A stretch of DNA of 64,000 bases from Geminisphaera colitermitum TAV2 (GTDB lineage Bacteria > Verrucomicrobiota > Verrucomicrobiia > Opitutales > Opitutaceae), in contig NZ_ABEA03000060.1 in the NCBI RefSeq assembly GCF_000171235.2, positions 1-64,000 on the forward strand, written 5' to 3'. The notes beneath the pieces are model-generated. The model did no database searches. It was given only the letters and a program-made list of their open reading frames with translations, and was not told the DNA's origin. Of the stretch, positions 1-8,385 are shown in pieces. The translations under genes were made by a program, and so were the position numbers. Every line of letters begins with the position of its first letter. Within the stretch, counting starts at the first letter, position 1.

Positions 1-12
1 CCCCCCCCCCCC
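1..12. repeat. C12 homopolymer at window edge
   Basis: Twelve C residues open the window and may extend upstream. They are read as Pro codons in the frame of the Bat-like gene. This is one of 21 G/C runs of 10 or more bases in the window. Confidence 0.9.
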
Positions 13-1158
13 GCCACCGCCGCCGCACTCCTCGCCTGGCAACACGACGCCGCCATTCTCTGGAACATCCGCTCCGCCGCGCCGCACGCCCGACACTTTG
101 ACGACGCCGACTGGTCCGCCCTCTGGCGCGAGACCGACCACGCCCTCTACCAACGCGACGCCCAACTCCCCCCCGACTGGATCGACACCGCCGAACGTGT
201 CCTTGCCACCACCCGCCTCCCCCGTTTTTCGCCCTGGCGCGCCTTCCTCCCCAAAAACCTCGCGCCATTCCTGGCGACCGCGCTTGTTGCCATTGTTTGC
301 CTTGCGCCACCCATTCGCGCCGCCGCCACGAACGGCGCGAACATCCAACATCCAACATCCAACGCCCAACATCCAAGTCCCGCCCCCAAACTCGACGATG
401 CGCAGCGTCGCCTGCCTGAACCTTCGATGTTGGATGTTGGACATTCGGCGTTCGATGTTCGCGCCGCAGGCGCGTATGCCACCGCCGACTTCAAAACCGC
501 CGAAGCCCTCTGGCGTATCCAACTCACCACTACCCCGACTGACTGGACTGCGCGTTACAACCTCTCCCTTGCCCTTGCCCAGCAAGACCGCTGGACGGAA
601 AGCGCCGCGCAAGCCATTGCCGCCTTCGTCCAGCACCCGCGTGACGACTCCGTCAACTGGCAACTCCACCTCGCCCTTTCCAAAGCCGGCTACACCCCCG
701 CTGAAACCCTCCCCTTCATCAGCGACAGCCCCTTGGGCAACCTCGCTCAACTGGCCCCCCCCCCCCTCTGGCAATACAAACTCGCCGCCGGCATCTTTCT
801 CATCGCCCTGTCCCTCGCGCTTGCGCTGGCCCGCGCCTACCGCCGCCTCGAACGCTGGTCCTCCATCGTTGCCACGCTTGCCCTCATCAGTGGACTCCTT
901 GCCACTGCTGCCGCGATTCTTGCCCTCCACATTTACGGCCCCTTGACGGACACCCACGCCGCTCTCGTCTGGCGAGCCTCCACACTCTACTCGGTGCCCA
1001 CGGAAGTGGACGAAAACCAGAAAACCACGCCCATCCTCCCCGGCGCGCTCGTCATTCAGGAAAAAGACTATCTAGGCTGGCAACGAGTCCGCTTCCCCAA
1101 CGGCCAGACCGGCTGGCTCCGCACCGAAAACCTCACCCCCCTCTGGCGCGCTCCATGA
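1..1158 (+). CDS. Bat (aerotolerance) operon protein, BatD/BatE-like C-terminal part with TPR and SH3 regions (5' end outside window)
   Basis: The frame is open from base 1, so the start lies upstream. Visible parts are a membrane/signal-like helix near codons 87-107, a TPR-like region (ADFKTAEALW... and RYNLSLALAQQDRWTES), two hydrophobic segments near codons 258-310, and a C-terminal SH3-like region ending in GWLRTENLTPLW. TPR plus SH3 behind membrane helices is typical of BatD/BatE proteins encoded beside MoxR and vWA proteins; the rest of such an operon would lie upstream. Two oddities are in-frame: a palindromic repeat is translated between the first helix and the TPR region (334-465), and a C12 run (755-766) gives a Pro stretch just before the transmembrane pair. 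BatD versus BatE cannot be decided from this fragment. Confidence 0.6.
   Translation, partial: PPPPATAAALLAWQHDAAILWNIRSAAPHARHFDDADWSALWRETDHALYQRDAQLPPDWIDTAERVLATTRLPRFSPWRAFLPKNLAPFLATALVAIVCLAPPIRAAATNGANIQHPTSNAQHPSPAPKLDDAQRRLPEPSMLDVGHSAFDVRAAGAYATADFKTAEALWRIQLTTTPTDWTARYNLSLALAQQDRWTESAAQAIAAFVQHPRDDSVNWQLHLALSKAGYTPAETLPFISDSPLGNLAQLAPPPLWQYKLAAGIFLIALSLALALARAYRRLERWSSIVATLALISGLLATAAAILALHIYGPLTDTHAALVWRASTLYSVPTEVDENQKTTPILPGALVIQEKDYLGWQRVRFPNGQTGWLRTENLTPLWRAP
334..465. repeat. Palindromic repeat translated inside the Bat-like gene
   Basis: The left arm (from 334, starting ggcgcgaacatc, rich in catccaa units) is the imperfect inverse of the right arm (424-465, ending gatgttcgcgcc). 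The whole hairpin is in frame and adds roughly 45 residues (for example HPTSNAQHPSPAPK) absent from a duplicated relative of this region at 2.5 kb. It is most simply a palindromic element inserted into a linker. Confidence 0.7.
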
Positions 1159-1262
1159 TCCCGCACTGCGGCCCGCAGCAAGTATTTCCCGGTTGGCAAT
1201 CCCTTTTGCCTGACTGCTACACGAGAAATATGTTTTAATAAACAACAAGTTACGTCAGTTAT

Positions 1263-1293
1263 TGCAAATCTGGCATCGCGTGCCAGATTTGCA
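1263..1293. repeat. Perfect 13-bp hairpin abutting a start codon
   Basis: The arms tgcaaatctggca (1263-1275) and tgccagatttgca (1281-1293) are perfect inverses around a 5-base loop. The hairpin ends three bases before the ATG at 1297. No Shine-Dalgarno sequence lies between hairpin and ATG, so the structure covers the usual ribosome-binding position. It could be a translational control, the end of an inserted module, or a terminator for the upstream gene without a T-run. Confidence 0.7.
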
Positions 1294-1296
1294 CAC

Positions 1297-2460
1297 ATGA
1301 TCGACCGACACGTCTTTCTCCCTCTTCAAAAAGCCCTTGAGCGCACCCCATCCGTCGCGCTTCTTGGCCCCCGGCAAACAGGCAAAACCACCCTTGCGTT
1401 GCAACTCGGCACCACCCGCCCGTCTATTTATCTCGACCTCGAAGACCCCGCCGACCGCACGAAACTTGAGGATGCGAAAACCTATCTCGCCGGTCATCAG
1501 GACAAGCTTGTCATCCTCGACGAAGTTCACCGTGCGCCGGAGATATTCCAAACCCTGCGCGGCCTTATTGACCAAGGTCGCCGCCAAGGCCGGGCCGCGG
1601 GACAATTTCTCCTGTTGGGTTCCGCATCCATCGACCTGCTGAAACAATCTGGAGAAAGTCTGGCCGGGCGGATTTCCTACATCGAACTGACGCCCTTCGA
1701 CGCACTGGAGACCGGCCCCGATGAGACAGACCGGCTTTGGGTTCGGGGCGGCTTCCCGCCGAGCTTCCTTGCCGCCAACGACCGTGACAGCCTCGACTGG
1801 CGCGAAGATTTCATCCGCACCTATCTCGAACGCGACATCCCGCAATTCGGCCCAAGAATACCCGCCGAAACCTTGCGGCGTTTCTGGACCATGCTGGCTC
1901 ACCATCAAGCCGGATTGCACAACGCAGCGGCGCTGGCGGCGGGACTTGGCGTTGATGGGAAAACCGTGGCCCGTTATCTTGATCTTCTGGTTGACCTCCT
2001 GCTGGTGCGACGCCTTCCGGCCTGGCACCACAATGCCGGCAAACGTCTGGTCAAATCCCCAAAAGTTCTGATCCGAGACAGCGGCATTGCCCTCGCGCTT
2101 TTGCGGATCGGCGACAAGGAGCAATTGCTCGGACATCCGGTGGCCGGAGCCAGTTGGGAAGCCTTTGTGATCGAAACGTTGATCAACGCAGCACCACGCG
2201 GCACCGAGGCGAATTTTTACAGAACGTCCAGCGGACACGAAATTGACCTCATCCTGACCTTGCCGGACGGCGCCTTGTGCGCGATTGAAATCAAACGCAG
2301 TTCCGCGCCCAAGGTGGAGCCGGGATTTTACGCCGCTTGCGACGACCTGAAGCCAGCCAAACGTTTCGTCGTGTATCCGGGGAACGAACGTTTCCCTTTG
2401 GGCGCAGACACGGAAGTCCTCAATTTGCCCGCTCTGGCCGGCCAGTTGCAAGGTCTGTAA
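1297..2460 (+). CDS. ATP-binding protein, AAA_14 + DUF4143 (predicted P-loop ATPase with C-terminal nuclease-like domain)
   Basis: The protein has 387 residues, the usual size of the family. Walker A is GPRQTGKTT (about residues 24-32) and Walker B is LVILDEV (about 71-77). The C-terminal DUF4143 part contains GHEIDLILTLPDG...IEIK, which resembles the D-(D/E)xK core of restriction-like nucleases. These proteins are widespread and often lie in accessory DNA; their cellular role is not settled. The gene sits between a Bat gene and a fragment duplicated from that same gene (2530-2669), with a hairpin right at its start, which suggests it arrived as a module. It is monocistronic as far as seen. 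Confidence 0.85.
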   Translation: MIDRHVFLPLQKALERTPSVALLGPRQTGKTTLALQLGTTRPSIYLDLEDPADRTKLEDAKTYLAGHQDKLVILDEVHRAPEIFQTLRGLIDQGRRQGRAAGQFLLLGSASIDLLKQSGESLAGRISYIELTPFDALETGPDETDRLWVRGGFPPSFLAANDRDSLDWREDFIRTYLERDIPQFGPRIPAETLRRFWTMLAHHQAGLHNAAALAAGLGVDGKTVARYLDLLVDLLLVRRLPAWHHNAGKRLVKSPKVLIRDSGIALALLRIGDKEQLLGHPVAGASWEAFVIETLINAAPRGTEANFYRTSSGHEIDLILTLPDGALCAIEIKRSSAPKVEPGFYAACDDLKPAKRFVVYPGNERFPLGADTEVLNLPALAGQLQGL

Positions 2461-2529
2461 AATCCAATTCACGGATACAGAGCCGCCTTCCCCTCCCCCG
2501 CTCGCGCCGCAGACGCCCACGCCGCCTGC

Positions 2530-2669
2530 GCCACCGCTGACTTCAAAACCGCCGAAGCCCTCTGGCGTACCCAACTCGCCACTACCCCGACTGACTGGAC
2601 TGCGCGTTACAACCTCTCCCTTGCCCTTGCCCAGCAAGACCGCTGGCCCGAAAGCGCCGCGCAAGCCAC
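2530..2669 (+). pseudogene. Duplicated fragment of the Bat-like gene (TPR region)
   Basis: About 140 bases are nearly identical to 479-617 in the Bat-like gene and encode the same ADFKTAEALW...ALAQQDRWPES segment. There is no start, and the reading ends abruptly after SAAQAT. The original and the copy flank the ATPase gene as direct repeats about 2 kb apart. The copy lacks the palindromic insertion seen upstream in the original, so it may preserve an older form. Its antisense strand supplies the last ~28 codons of the glycosidase gene on the minus strand. Confidence 0.75.
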
Positions 2670-4066
2670 TCGCTGGAATCAGAATTCATTAAGGGAAGCT
2701 CGTCTTTTTCGGCGAGGGCAAGGGGCGTCTCGGCCAGCGGAAGCGAGTCCCACGCGGTGACATCGCCAGCAGCGATGCCGGGCGCGGGGGCAAAAACTAC
2801 GCCGCTCATGAAATCGACAAGGACAGGATCACGCAAGGGAAGCGGTTCGAGTCCGCCAACTTGAAGATCCGGGGTGGTCATGGAGGGCGGAGCGTCGGCC
2901 TGCCACCAAGCGACAAAGGAAGATTTCGCAGTGCCGTGCCGCGTCCAAACCCAGGCTGCGGTCGTCTCGCAGCGACGCATGTCAAGAGCTGTGGCGGGAG
3001 CGGGGGCGAAGGTGTTGTCGAAGACCGAAAACACATGCTGCGCGGCGAACCAGGCCGGTTTTTTGTAGGCCACCGTTTTGTCGGGAGCGATACAGAGCTG
3101 GCCCTTGGGATTCCGTCCGGCGTGGAGAGAACCATGCTTTTTTTCGTAATGCATGTCGGCGATCTGGAAGAGATTCATCGGGATGGCGCGGGCGTGATGC
3201 GCGAGCAGGCGGCGGATGTTCCAGGCAGCCTGCTTGCGTTCGGTCCAGTCGAAGCGCCCCAAGGCGAGAAAACGCGAGCACTCGGACGGGCTGCCGGTTT
3301 CGCCCTGGCGAAGCGTGATGCGCGAATCATAGCGGGCGCAAAGGCGTTGTAACGAACGAACGGTTGCAAAGGTGTCGTCGGGATTGTGCGGGTAGAAATG
3401 GAAACTGATTTCGTCGATCAAGGGCAGTCCTCCCCGCTCCGAAATAAACTGAAGAAACTTCCCCGCGTAGTTGCGCTCGTCGTGAAGAGCGAGCGCAAGG
3501 GCGACAAGACGCGCCTTCGGGTCCGCGTTGCGAATGACTCTGGCCGTGCGCAAATAAAAGGCGGCGTAGTCCTCCGGCGGGATTTTTGCGATATCGGGTT
3601 CGTTCCAGATTTCCCATGTATCCACTTTCCCATGATAGCGGTCGGTCATGGCGCCGATCCATCGATCCCATGCCAGCAGGGCTTCTTCTGAAGTGGGCAA
3701 CCCTTCGGCCAGCCCGATGCCTCCGCCACCCGGATAGGCGGGATTTCCATAGGCTGTCTGGAGCCAGGGGCGCACGCCACAGGAAAGACAGCCGTCCACG
3801 ATTTCATCAAGCCAGGCCCAGTCGTAACCGGCTCCCGGTTTTGGTTCGCAGCGCGCCCAGCCGGCCTGGATGCGGGCCTGCGTCGCGCCCAACTCGCCGA
3901 CATACGGGGCCAGTGGGGCAAAATCGACATAGGCCCGGTCGATCGTTTCGAGACCGATGCTCCAGGGCGAATCGCCGATTTCGCGGGCGGTACGGGGACG
4001 AATGCGGGCAATGGGTGTCCAGCCGCGCGAAACGAGTTGAGGAATGAGATCGGTATTGGGCTTCAT
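2582..4066 (-). CDS. Glycosidase, GH39-like (TIM-barrel beta-xylosidase/arabinosidase type)
   Basis: The protein has 494 residues and no signal peptide. The WEIWNEPD motif places the acid/base Glu at about residue 156, and RQGETGSPS places the likely nucleophile at about Glu256. This spacing fits clan GH-A enzymes, with GH39 the closest by eye. A divergent AraC regulator starts 83 bases away and probably controls it in response to sugar. The last ~28 residues (from SEWLARRF onward) are antisense of the duplicated Bat fragment, so the original C-terminus was replaced and the true stop lost. Substrate cannot be told from sequence; xylan- or arabinan-derived oligosaccharides are plausible. Confidence 0.75.
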   Translation of the reverse strand: MKPNTDLIPQLVSRGWTPIARIRPRTAREIGDSPWSIGLETIDRAYVDFAPLAPYVGELGATQARIQAGWARCEPKPGAGYDWAWLDEIVDGCLSCGVRPWLQTAYGNPAYPGGGGIGLAEGLPTSEEALLAWDRWIGAMTDRYHGKVDTWEIWNEPDIAKIPPEDYAAFYLRTARVIRNADPKARLVALALALHDERNYAGKFLQFISERGGLPLIDEISFHFYPHNPDDTFATVRSLQRLCARYDSRITLRQGETGSPSECSRFLALGRFDWTERKQAAWNIRRLLAHHARAIPMNLFQIADMHYEKKHGSLHAGRNPKGQLCIAPDKTVAYKKPAWFAAQHVFSVFDNTFAPAPATALDMRRCETTAAWVWTRHGTAKSSFVAWWQADAPPSMTTPDLQVGGLEPLPLRDPVLVDFMSGVVFAPAPGIAAGDVTAWDSLPLAETPLALAEKDELPLMNSDSSEWLARRFRASGLAGQGQGRGCNAQSSQSG

Positions 4067-4149
4067 GCCGGGACAGGATTGGGCGCAACGGCGCCGGAGC
4101 CAATTTCCCCGGCTTGTATAAACGGGACAATCGCTGTCATAAAACGATC

Positions 4150-5016
4150 ATGAGCCAGCAGACGGACCTGATTTTGGAGCTGTTGTGGTATTGGGAGGGA
4201 CCGGTTTCCCGGTATTATCGGGAGACGGATGCATGGCGTTCGAGTCGGGAGCTCTCGTGCTGGCATTTGCGCAAGGGATGGGTGGAGCTGTTGTGGGAGA
4301 ACGGACGACGCCGGGTGGAGGCCGGGCATCTGATCGTGCCGCCACCGTTGCGTCGAAACGAGATTTTCTCGAAGGATGCGGAGGTGAGTTCGCTGCGAAT
4401 CAACGCACTTGGCCAGGACGGACGAATGCTGTTTTGCCCAAGGGAGCCGTTTATCCTGCCCGGCCGCAGGGCCGCTGGCATCCGGGAGGAAATCAATGCG
4501 TTGGGGACGGTTTTGCGTAGTAGTATGAAACTGGATACGGGATGCAAGGCGTTCCTTTCGGAAATGGACATCCCGCTGCGAACCCTGCTTCGGTTGCGGG
4601 CGATTTTGGCGGCCTGCTTCGAAAAGCTGCTGGAGGCGGCCAAAAAACAGGGCGGCGTGCCGCTGGCGGATGCCGATCATCATCCTGCGGTGGTTCAGGC
4701 GTTGAATTATCTGTCAAAAAGAGATCTTCGCTCGCCGCTGAAGGAAGAGGAGGCGTCGGCGTTTGCCGGGATCAGTCTGCCCCACTTGAGGCGGCTTTTT
4801 CGGGCTCAGACGGGATTTACGTTAAAAGAGTGGGACGCCAACCGACTGTCGGCTTCGGCGAAACGCGCCTTGGCCACGGGAAACGCGACATGTAAGGAAA
4901 TCGCCCACACGCACGGATTTTGCTCCGCCTCGCATTTCAGTCACTGGTTCCGGCAGACGCAGGGTTGTTCACCGCTCGAATGGCGGTCGCGGAAAGCCGC
5001 CGATGACATGGTATGA
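4150..5016 (+). CDS. AraC-family transcriptional regulator
   Basis: The C-terminal ~100 residues form the double helix-turn-helix of AraC/XylS proteins (EASAFAGISLPHLRRLFRAQTG... and CKEIAHTHGFCSASHFSHWFRQTQG). The N-terminal part is the usual cupin-like sensor region. The start at 4150 (MSQQTDL) is preferred over an in-frame one 36 bases upstream because it fits the family N-terminus. The gene is divergent from the GH39-like gene, and the 83-base gap must hold both promoters. Regulation of that glycosidase is inferred from position. Confidence 0.85.
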   Translation: MSQQTDLILELLWYWEGPVSRYYRETDAWRSSRELSCWHLRKGWVELLWENGRRRVEAGHLIVPPPLRRNEIFSKDAEVSSLRINALGQDGRMLFCPREPFILPGRRAAGIREEINALGTVLRSSMKLDTGCKAFLSEMDIPLRTLLRLRAILAACFEKLLEAAKKQGGVPLADADHHPAVVQALNYLSKRDLRSPLKEEEASAFAGISLPHLRRLFRAQTGFTLKEWDANRLSASAKRALATGNATCKEIAHTHGFCSASHFSHWFRQTQGCSPLEWRSRKAADDMV

Positions 5017-5043
5017 TTTTGATCCGGAAGCGTTACTCGGTGC

Positions 5044-5178
5044 TCAACGGAACACCGCGAGCGAGATCGCTGCCAGCACCAAGCCCCCACCGAGCAGGCG
5101 TCCGCGCAACACGGTGAAAGAGAGGGTCTGCTCCTCATTGGAGAACCAGTGCCCGATCAGCCAGACCGCAACGACGCT
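5044..5178 (-). pseudogene. C-terminal remnant of a membrane transporter gene
   Basis: The minus strand reads VVAVWLIGHWFSNEEQTLSF followed by a hydrophobic GGLVLAAISLAVFR tail and a stop at 5044. The frame is closed by a stop just upstream (about 5180). A final transmembrane helix at the very C-terminus suggests a drug/metabolite or sugar transporter, but the family is uncertain. No start or RBS is present. Confidence 0.45.
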
Positions 5179-5200
5179 CTACAGTGTCTAAAAAAACAAG

Positions 5201-6853
5201 TTATCTTGTCACAACCGACAGAGCGAGCAGACGGCGGAATTCGGCACGGTTGCGCGCATCATAAAAATCCACCGGATTATAGTCGTCCGTCAGAAGCATG
5301 CCACGCTGCTTGTCCGTCAGGACGCTCGCGTTCGCAAAAAACATCCGCGCGCGCTCCCGCACCCGCTCCGGCGCGTTGGAAAAATCCGGCGTGCGCAGCG
5401 GGCGCGCATCCGGCCTCTGCGTCGCGACAAAAAATACGTTTTCCGTCCCCGTCGCGCGCGGCTGGGCGTGAATGCGCACCGTCGCAAACACGTCGGCCAG
5501 CGTGCGGTCGAGCGCGCGCAGGAAAAAATCGCGCCCCGGCTGGAACGAGCCAAATGTGTTGATCACCAGCGTGCCTCCAGGCCGGAGCCTCGCACGCATG
5601 GCGTCCAGCGCCTCGCGCGTCATCAGATGCGACGGCGGCGACTCCCCCAAAAACGCGTCCAGGATGATCGTGTCGTAGAGTTTTGTTCCCGATCCCAATC
5701 CCGATCCCGCCGCCGTAAACTGGCGTCCGTCGCCGATGTGCACGCGCACCAGCGAAGGATCGAAGTCGAAAAAACGCTCTGCCAGCGGCAGCACCGCCGG
5801 GTTGATCTCCACCACATCCACCGACGCGCCTTCCCTCGCAAACTGCATCGGCACGATGCCCACGCCCATGCCGATGCACAGCACGTCGCGAATCTCGCCC
5901 GGCGCATACGCGCGCGCCAACCCGTGCAGCATGTAGGTGAAGAGCGACTCGCTCTGCTTCGTCGCTGGCAGATAGCTGTTCTGAATCAACAGATCGTTGA
6001 GATAATAACGGATGCCGGTGGAGGCATCATCCACCACCTCCACCATGCCAAAGTTGGAGTTGCCCCGATGCAAAAACGCGAACCGCTCCAGCCGGTGCGG
6101 CGCGGTGCGCGCAGCCAGCCACATCCCGCCCACCGCCGTAGCCAGAACAAGGATACAGGCCACCGCGCCCCCTTTCCACCGGCAGGCCGCGAAATATCCC
6201 AGAGCCACCAGCGCCAGCACGCCCGCCGTGCCAAACATGATCGTCGAATTGGCGAAAAACGGCACCAACAAATACCCCACCGCCACCGTCCCCGCCACGC
6301 TGCCGAGCGTGCTGATGGCCGACAACCGCCCCACGCTGCCGCCCACGTTGTCGAGCGACGCCGTCAACTGCCGCACCAAAAACGGAGGCACGATGCCAAG
6401 CAGCACCAGCGGCGGGAAAAACAAAAACGCCGACGCCAGCAGCGACCCCGCGGCCAGGTTGAGTCGCAGGCTGGCGAGCGCCACCGGTTCGCAGGCGAGC
6501 ACCGTCAGCACAAGCAGCAGCGATGCCAGCAAGATCGCCCCGTACATGCGCACGGCGGGACGCGGGCTGCGATCCGCCAGCCAGCCGCCCAGCGCATAAC
6601 CGGCGGCGAGCGCCACCAGCGTCACGCCGATCTGCGCAGTCCACACGAAGTGCGACGTGCCGATATAGGGCGCGAGCATCTTGGCGCCTAGGATCTCCAC
6701 GATCATGACCGCCGCGCCGCTGATGCACGCCGTGGCGAGCAAGTAAATGCGCAGCGCGCCGCCCACGGCGGATGCTCCGGGGGCAGGTGAGTCGGTGGCG
6801 GACGAAGCGGAAGGGCGGAGTTTTTTGGTGCGCGCGGACATCACCGCACCCAA
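5201..6853 (-). CDS. Fused MFS-type membrane domain / spermidine synthase-like protein
   Basis: The protein has 550 residues. The N-terminal half (about 30-245) has seven or more transmembrane helices with the motif AAVMIVEILGAKMLAPYIGTS common to these fusions. The C-terminal half (about 265-530) is a Rossmann methyltransferase fold of the spermidine synthase type, with the SAM-site glycine loop VLCIGMGVG, the acidic VVEIN and LDAFLGESPP. These fusions are common in bacteria; aminopropyl transfer has mostly not been proven for them. It is followed by a transporter remnant, so no operon partner is evident. An alternative start lies four codons downstream (MSARTKK). Confidence 0.8.
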   Translation of the reverse strand: MGAVMSARTKKLRPSASSATDSPAPGASAVGGALRIYLLATACISGAAVMIVEILGAKMLAPYIGTSHFVWTAQIGVTLVALAAGYALGGWLADRSPRPAVRMYGAILLASLLLVLTVLACEPVALASLRLNLAAGSLLASAFLFFPPLVLLGIVPPFLVRQLTASLDNVGGSVGRLSAISTLGSVAGTVAVGYLLVPFFANSTIMFGTAGVLALVALGYFAACRWKGGAVACILVLATAVGGMWLAARTAPHRLERFAFLHRGNSNFGMVEVVDDASTGIRYYLNDLLIQNSYLPATKQSESLFTYMLHGLARAYAPGEIRDVLCIGMGVGIVPMQFAREGASVDVVEINPAVLPLAERFFDFDPSLVRVHIGDGRQFTAAGSGLGSGTKLYDTIILDAFLGESPPSHLMTREALDAMRARLRPGGTLVINTFGSFQPGRDFFLRALDRTLADVFATVRIHAQPRATGTENVFFVATQRPDARPLRTPDFSNAPERVRERARMFFANASVLTDKQRGMLLTDDYNPVDFYDARNRAEFRRLLALSVVTR

Positions 6854-6892
6854 TCACACCGCGCCGCCTCCTGTCACGCCGAACAATGGACA

Positions 6893-7016
6893 GTGGGCAG
6901 TGAACAGTGAGCAGTGAGCAGTGAAGCAGTGAGCAGTGAGCAGTGAATGAATGGAGCAGGGGGGGGGGCTGCCCACTGCTTCACTGTTCATTGTTCACTG
7001 TTTCACTGTTCACTGT
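6893..7016. repeat. Tandem cagtgag-type repeat folding back on itself, with G10 run
   Basis: Units of gagcagtgaacagt/gagcagt run from about 6893 to 6945 and are answered by an inverted stretch (actgttcactgtttcactg) up to 7016. A G10 run (6959-6968) sits at the centre. The segment occupies the entire gap upstream of the membrane/spermidine synthase gene and reaches the 3' end of ribBA. Confidence 0.7.
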
Positions 7017-8110
7017 AGTGCTACTTGCTCCACGATCTCCAAACCGTGACCGTCGAGGCCGACGACGCGGCGGGGGTTGTTCGAGAGGAGGCGGATGCGC
7101 TTCAAACCCAGCGCCACCAAAATCTGCGCGCCGATACCGTAGGCGCGAAAATCCATTGCCGCCGCGTCGGGCTTGCCCTCAAGCCGCCGGATAATCTCCG
7201 CCCCGGCCTGCAAATGCTCCATGTAAAGCACCACGCCGCGACCCGCCCGCGCGATCGCCTCAAGCGACGCCTCAAGCGAATGCCGGCTGTCGGAGCCGCG
7301 CAGACGAAACACGTCGCCCAAAATGTTCTCCGCCTGCACCCGCACCAGCACAGGCTCCGCGCCAAGCGCGCCAAGCGTGAACGCGAGGTGGTGACGTCCG
7401 TCGAGCCGGTTGCGGAAAACATGCAGCGTGAAATCGCCAAATTCGCTCGGAAACGGCCGCGTGCATACACGCTCCACCAACTGGTCGCGCTGCGAACGAA
7501 ATTCGATGAGCTGCGCGATGGAGATCATTTTGAGCCCAAATTTTTTCTTGAACTCAAGGAGCTGCGGCAGGCGTTGCACGGTGCCGTCGTCGTTGACCAG
7601 TTCGCACAACACGCCGCTCGGATGGAGACCGGCGAGCGTGGCCAGATCGACGGCGGCCTCGGTGTGTCCTGCCCGTTCCAATACACCACCCGGCCGCGCG
7701 CGAAGCGGGAACACATGGCCCGGCTGCACGAGTTGGTCGGGACGCGTTTCGGGGTCGGCGAGCAGGCGGATGGTGCGCGTGCGATCGTAGGCGCTGATGC
7801 CCGTCGTGATGCCGTCCGCCGCATCGACGGTGACGGTAAAATCGGTGCGCTGCACCTCGCGGTTTTGCTGCACCATGGGGCCGAGGCCGAGGCGGCGCAG
7901 TTGCGGGTCGATGGTGGGCACGCACACGATGCCGCTGCAGTAGCGGATCATCATGTTGACGGTCTCCGGCATGGCCTTGGACGCGGCCATGATAAGATCG
8001 CCTTCGTTTTCGCGGTCCTCGTCATCGGTTACGATGACGAGCTTGCCGGCGGCGATGTCCTGAATCGCGGATTCAACAGAGTCGAAAGGAGAAGGCGTGG
8101 TGTCGGCCAT
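7010..8110 (-). CDS. ribB: 3,4-dihydroxy-2-butanone 4-phosphate synthase with degenerate GTP cyclohydrolase II domain
   Basis: The protein has 366 residues. The N-terminal ~200 residues are RibB, which makes the four-carbon unit of riboflavin from ribulose 5-phosphate; the catalytic DEDRENEGDLIMAA motif, a metal-binding HTEAAVDL and GVLCELVNDDG are intact. The C-terminal ~150 residues align with RibA, but the zinc cysteines of active GTP cyclohydrolase II are missing: the first Cys position reads VQAEN, and the RCDCG block reads RGSDSRH. The second domain is therefore probably catalytically dead, and a separate RibA is expected elsewhere. No FMN riboswitch is visible upstream. Confidence 0.9.
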   Translation of the reverse strand: MADTTPSPFDSVESAIQDIAAGKLVIVTDDEDRENEGDLIMAASKAMPETVNMMIRYCSGIVCVPTIDPQLRRLGLGPMVQQNREVQRTDFTVTVDAADGITTGISAYDRTRTIRLLADPETRPDQLVQPGHVFPLRARPGGVLERAGHTEAAVDLATLAGLHPSGVLCELVNDDGTVQRLPQLLEFKKKFGLKMISIAQLIEFRSQRDQLVERVCTRPFPSEFGDFTLHVFRNRLDGRHHLAFTLGALGAEPVLVRVQAENILGDVFRLRGSDSRHSLEASLEAIARAGRGVVLYMEHLQAGAEIIRRLEGKPDAAAMDFRAYGIGAQILVALGLKRIRLLSNNPRRVVGLDGHGLEIVEQVALQ

Positions 8111-8208
8111 GGCGTGGAAAACGGTAAGAGAAAGCTGAAACGCGGAAAACTGAAACCGAAAAAACTGAACCCCGAAGCATCATTACGAAGGTCCGTATTT
8201 TAGCTTTC

Positions 8209-8385
8209 AGGGAGATTCTAAAAATTGGAAAAACAGCGAAGACGCAAAGCCGCAAAGATCAGAGCAAAGAATTGTGAGTTTTTGCATCTCATTTATTTTT
8301 AGTTAACTACAAAACAATCAAAGAGATTTCTTCCTTTGCGCCTTGGCGACTTTGCTGTTCAAAAACGTAGTTTTAGGAGTTCCCT
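8209..8385. repeat. Palindromic MITE-like element (family H) with 9-bp target duplication
   Basis: The element starts agggagattctaaaaatt and ends in the imperfect inverse ttttaggagttccct. It is flanked by ttagctttc (8200-8208) and tcagctttc (8386-8394), an 8/9 matching direct repeat. An inner palindrome (aacagcgaagacgcaaag and its inverse) is nested inside. The related element at 42262-42480 has a perfect 9-bp duplication. The right edge coincides with the stop codon of the FKBP gene. Confidence 0.75.

Noticed and set aside
98-946. 282-codon Pro/Ser/Thr-rich frame overlapping the Bat-like gene
   Set aside because: Low-complexity shadow of the GC-rich Bat-like frame; no domain, no start signal, and the overlapped frame has clear TPR and SH3 features.
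1255-2664. 469-codon minus-strand frame
   Set aside because: Antisense of the AAA_14/DUF4143 gene, whose Walker motifs are unambiguous; the antisense protein shows no family features.
8111-8208. FMN riboswitch upstream of ribBA
   Set aside because: No conserved RFN stems or loops were seen, and most of the nearby leader region is a MITE-like element.
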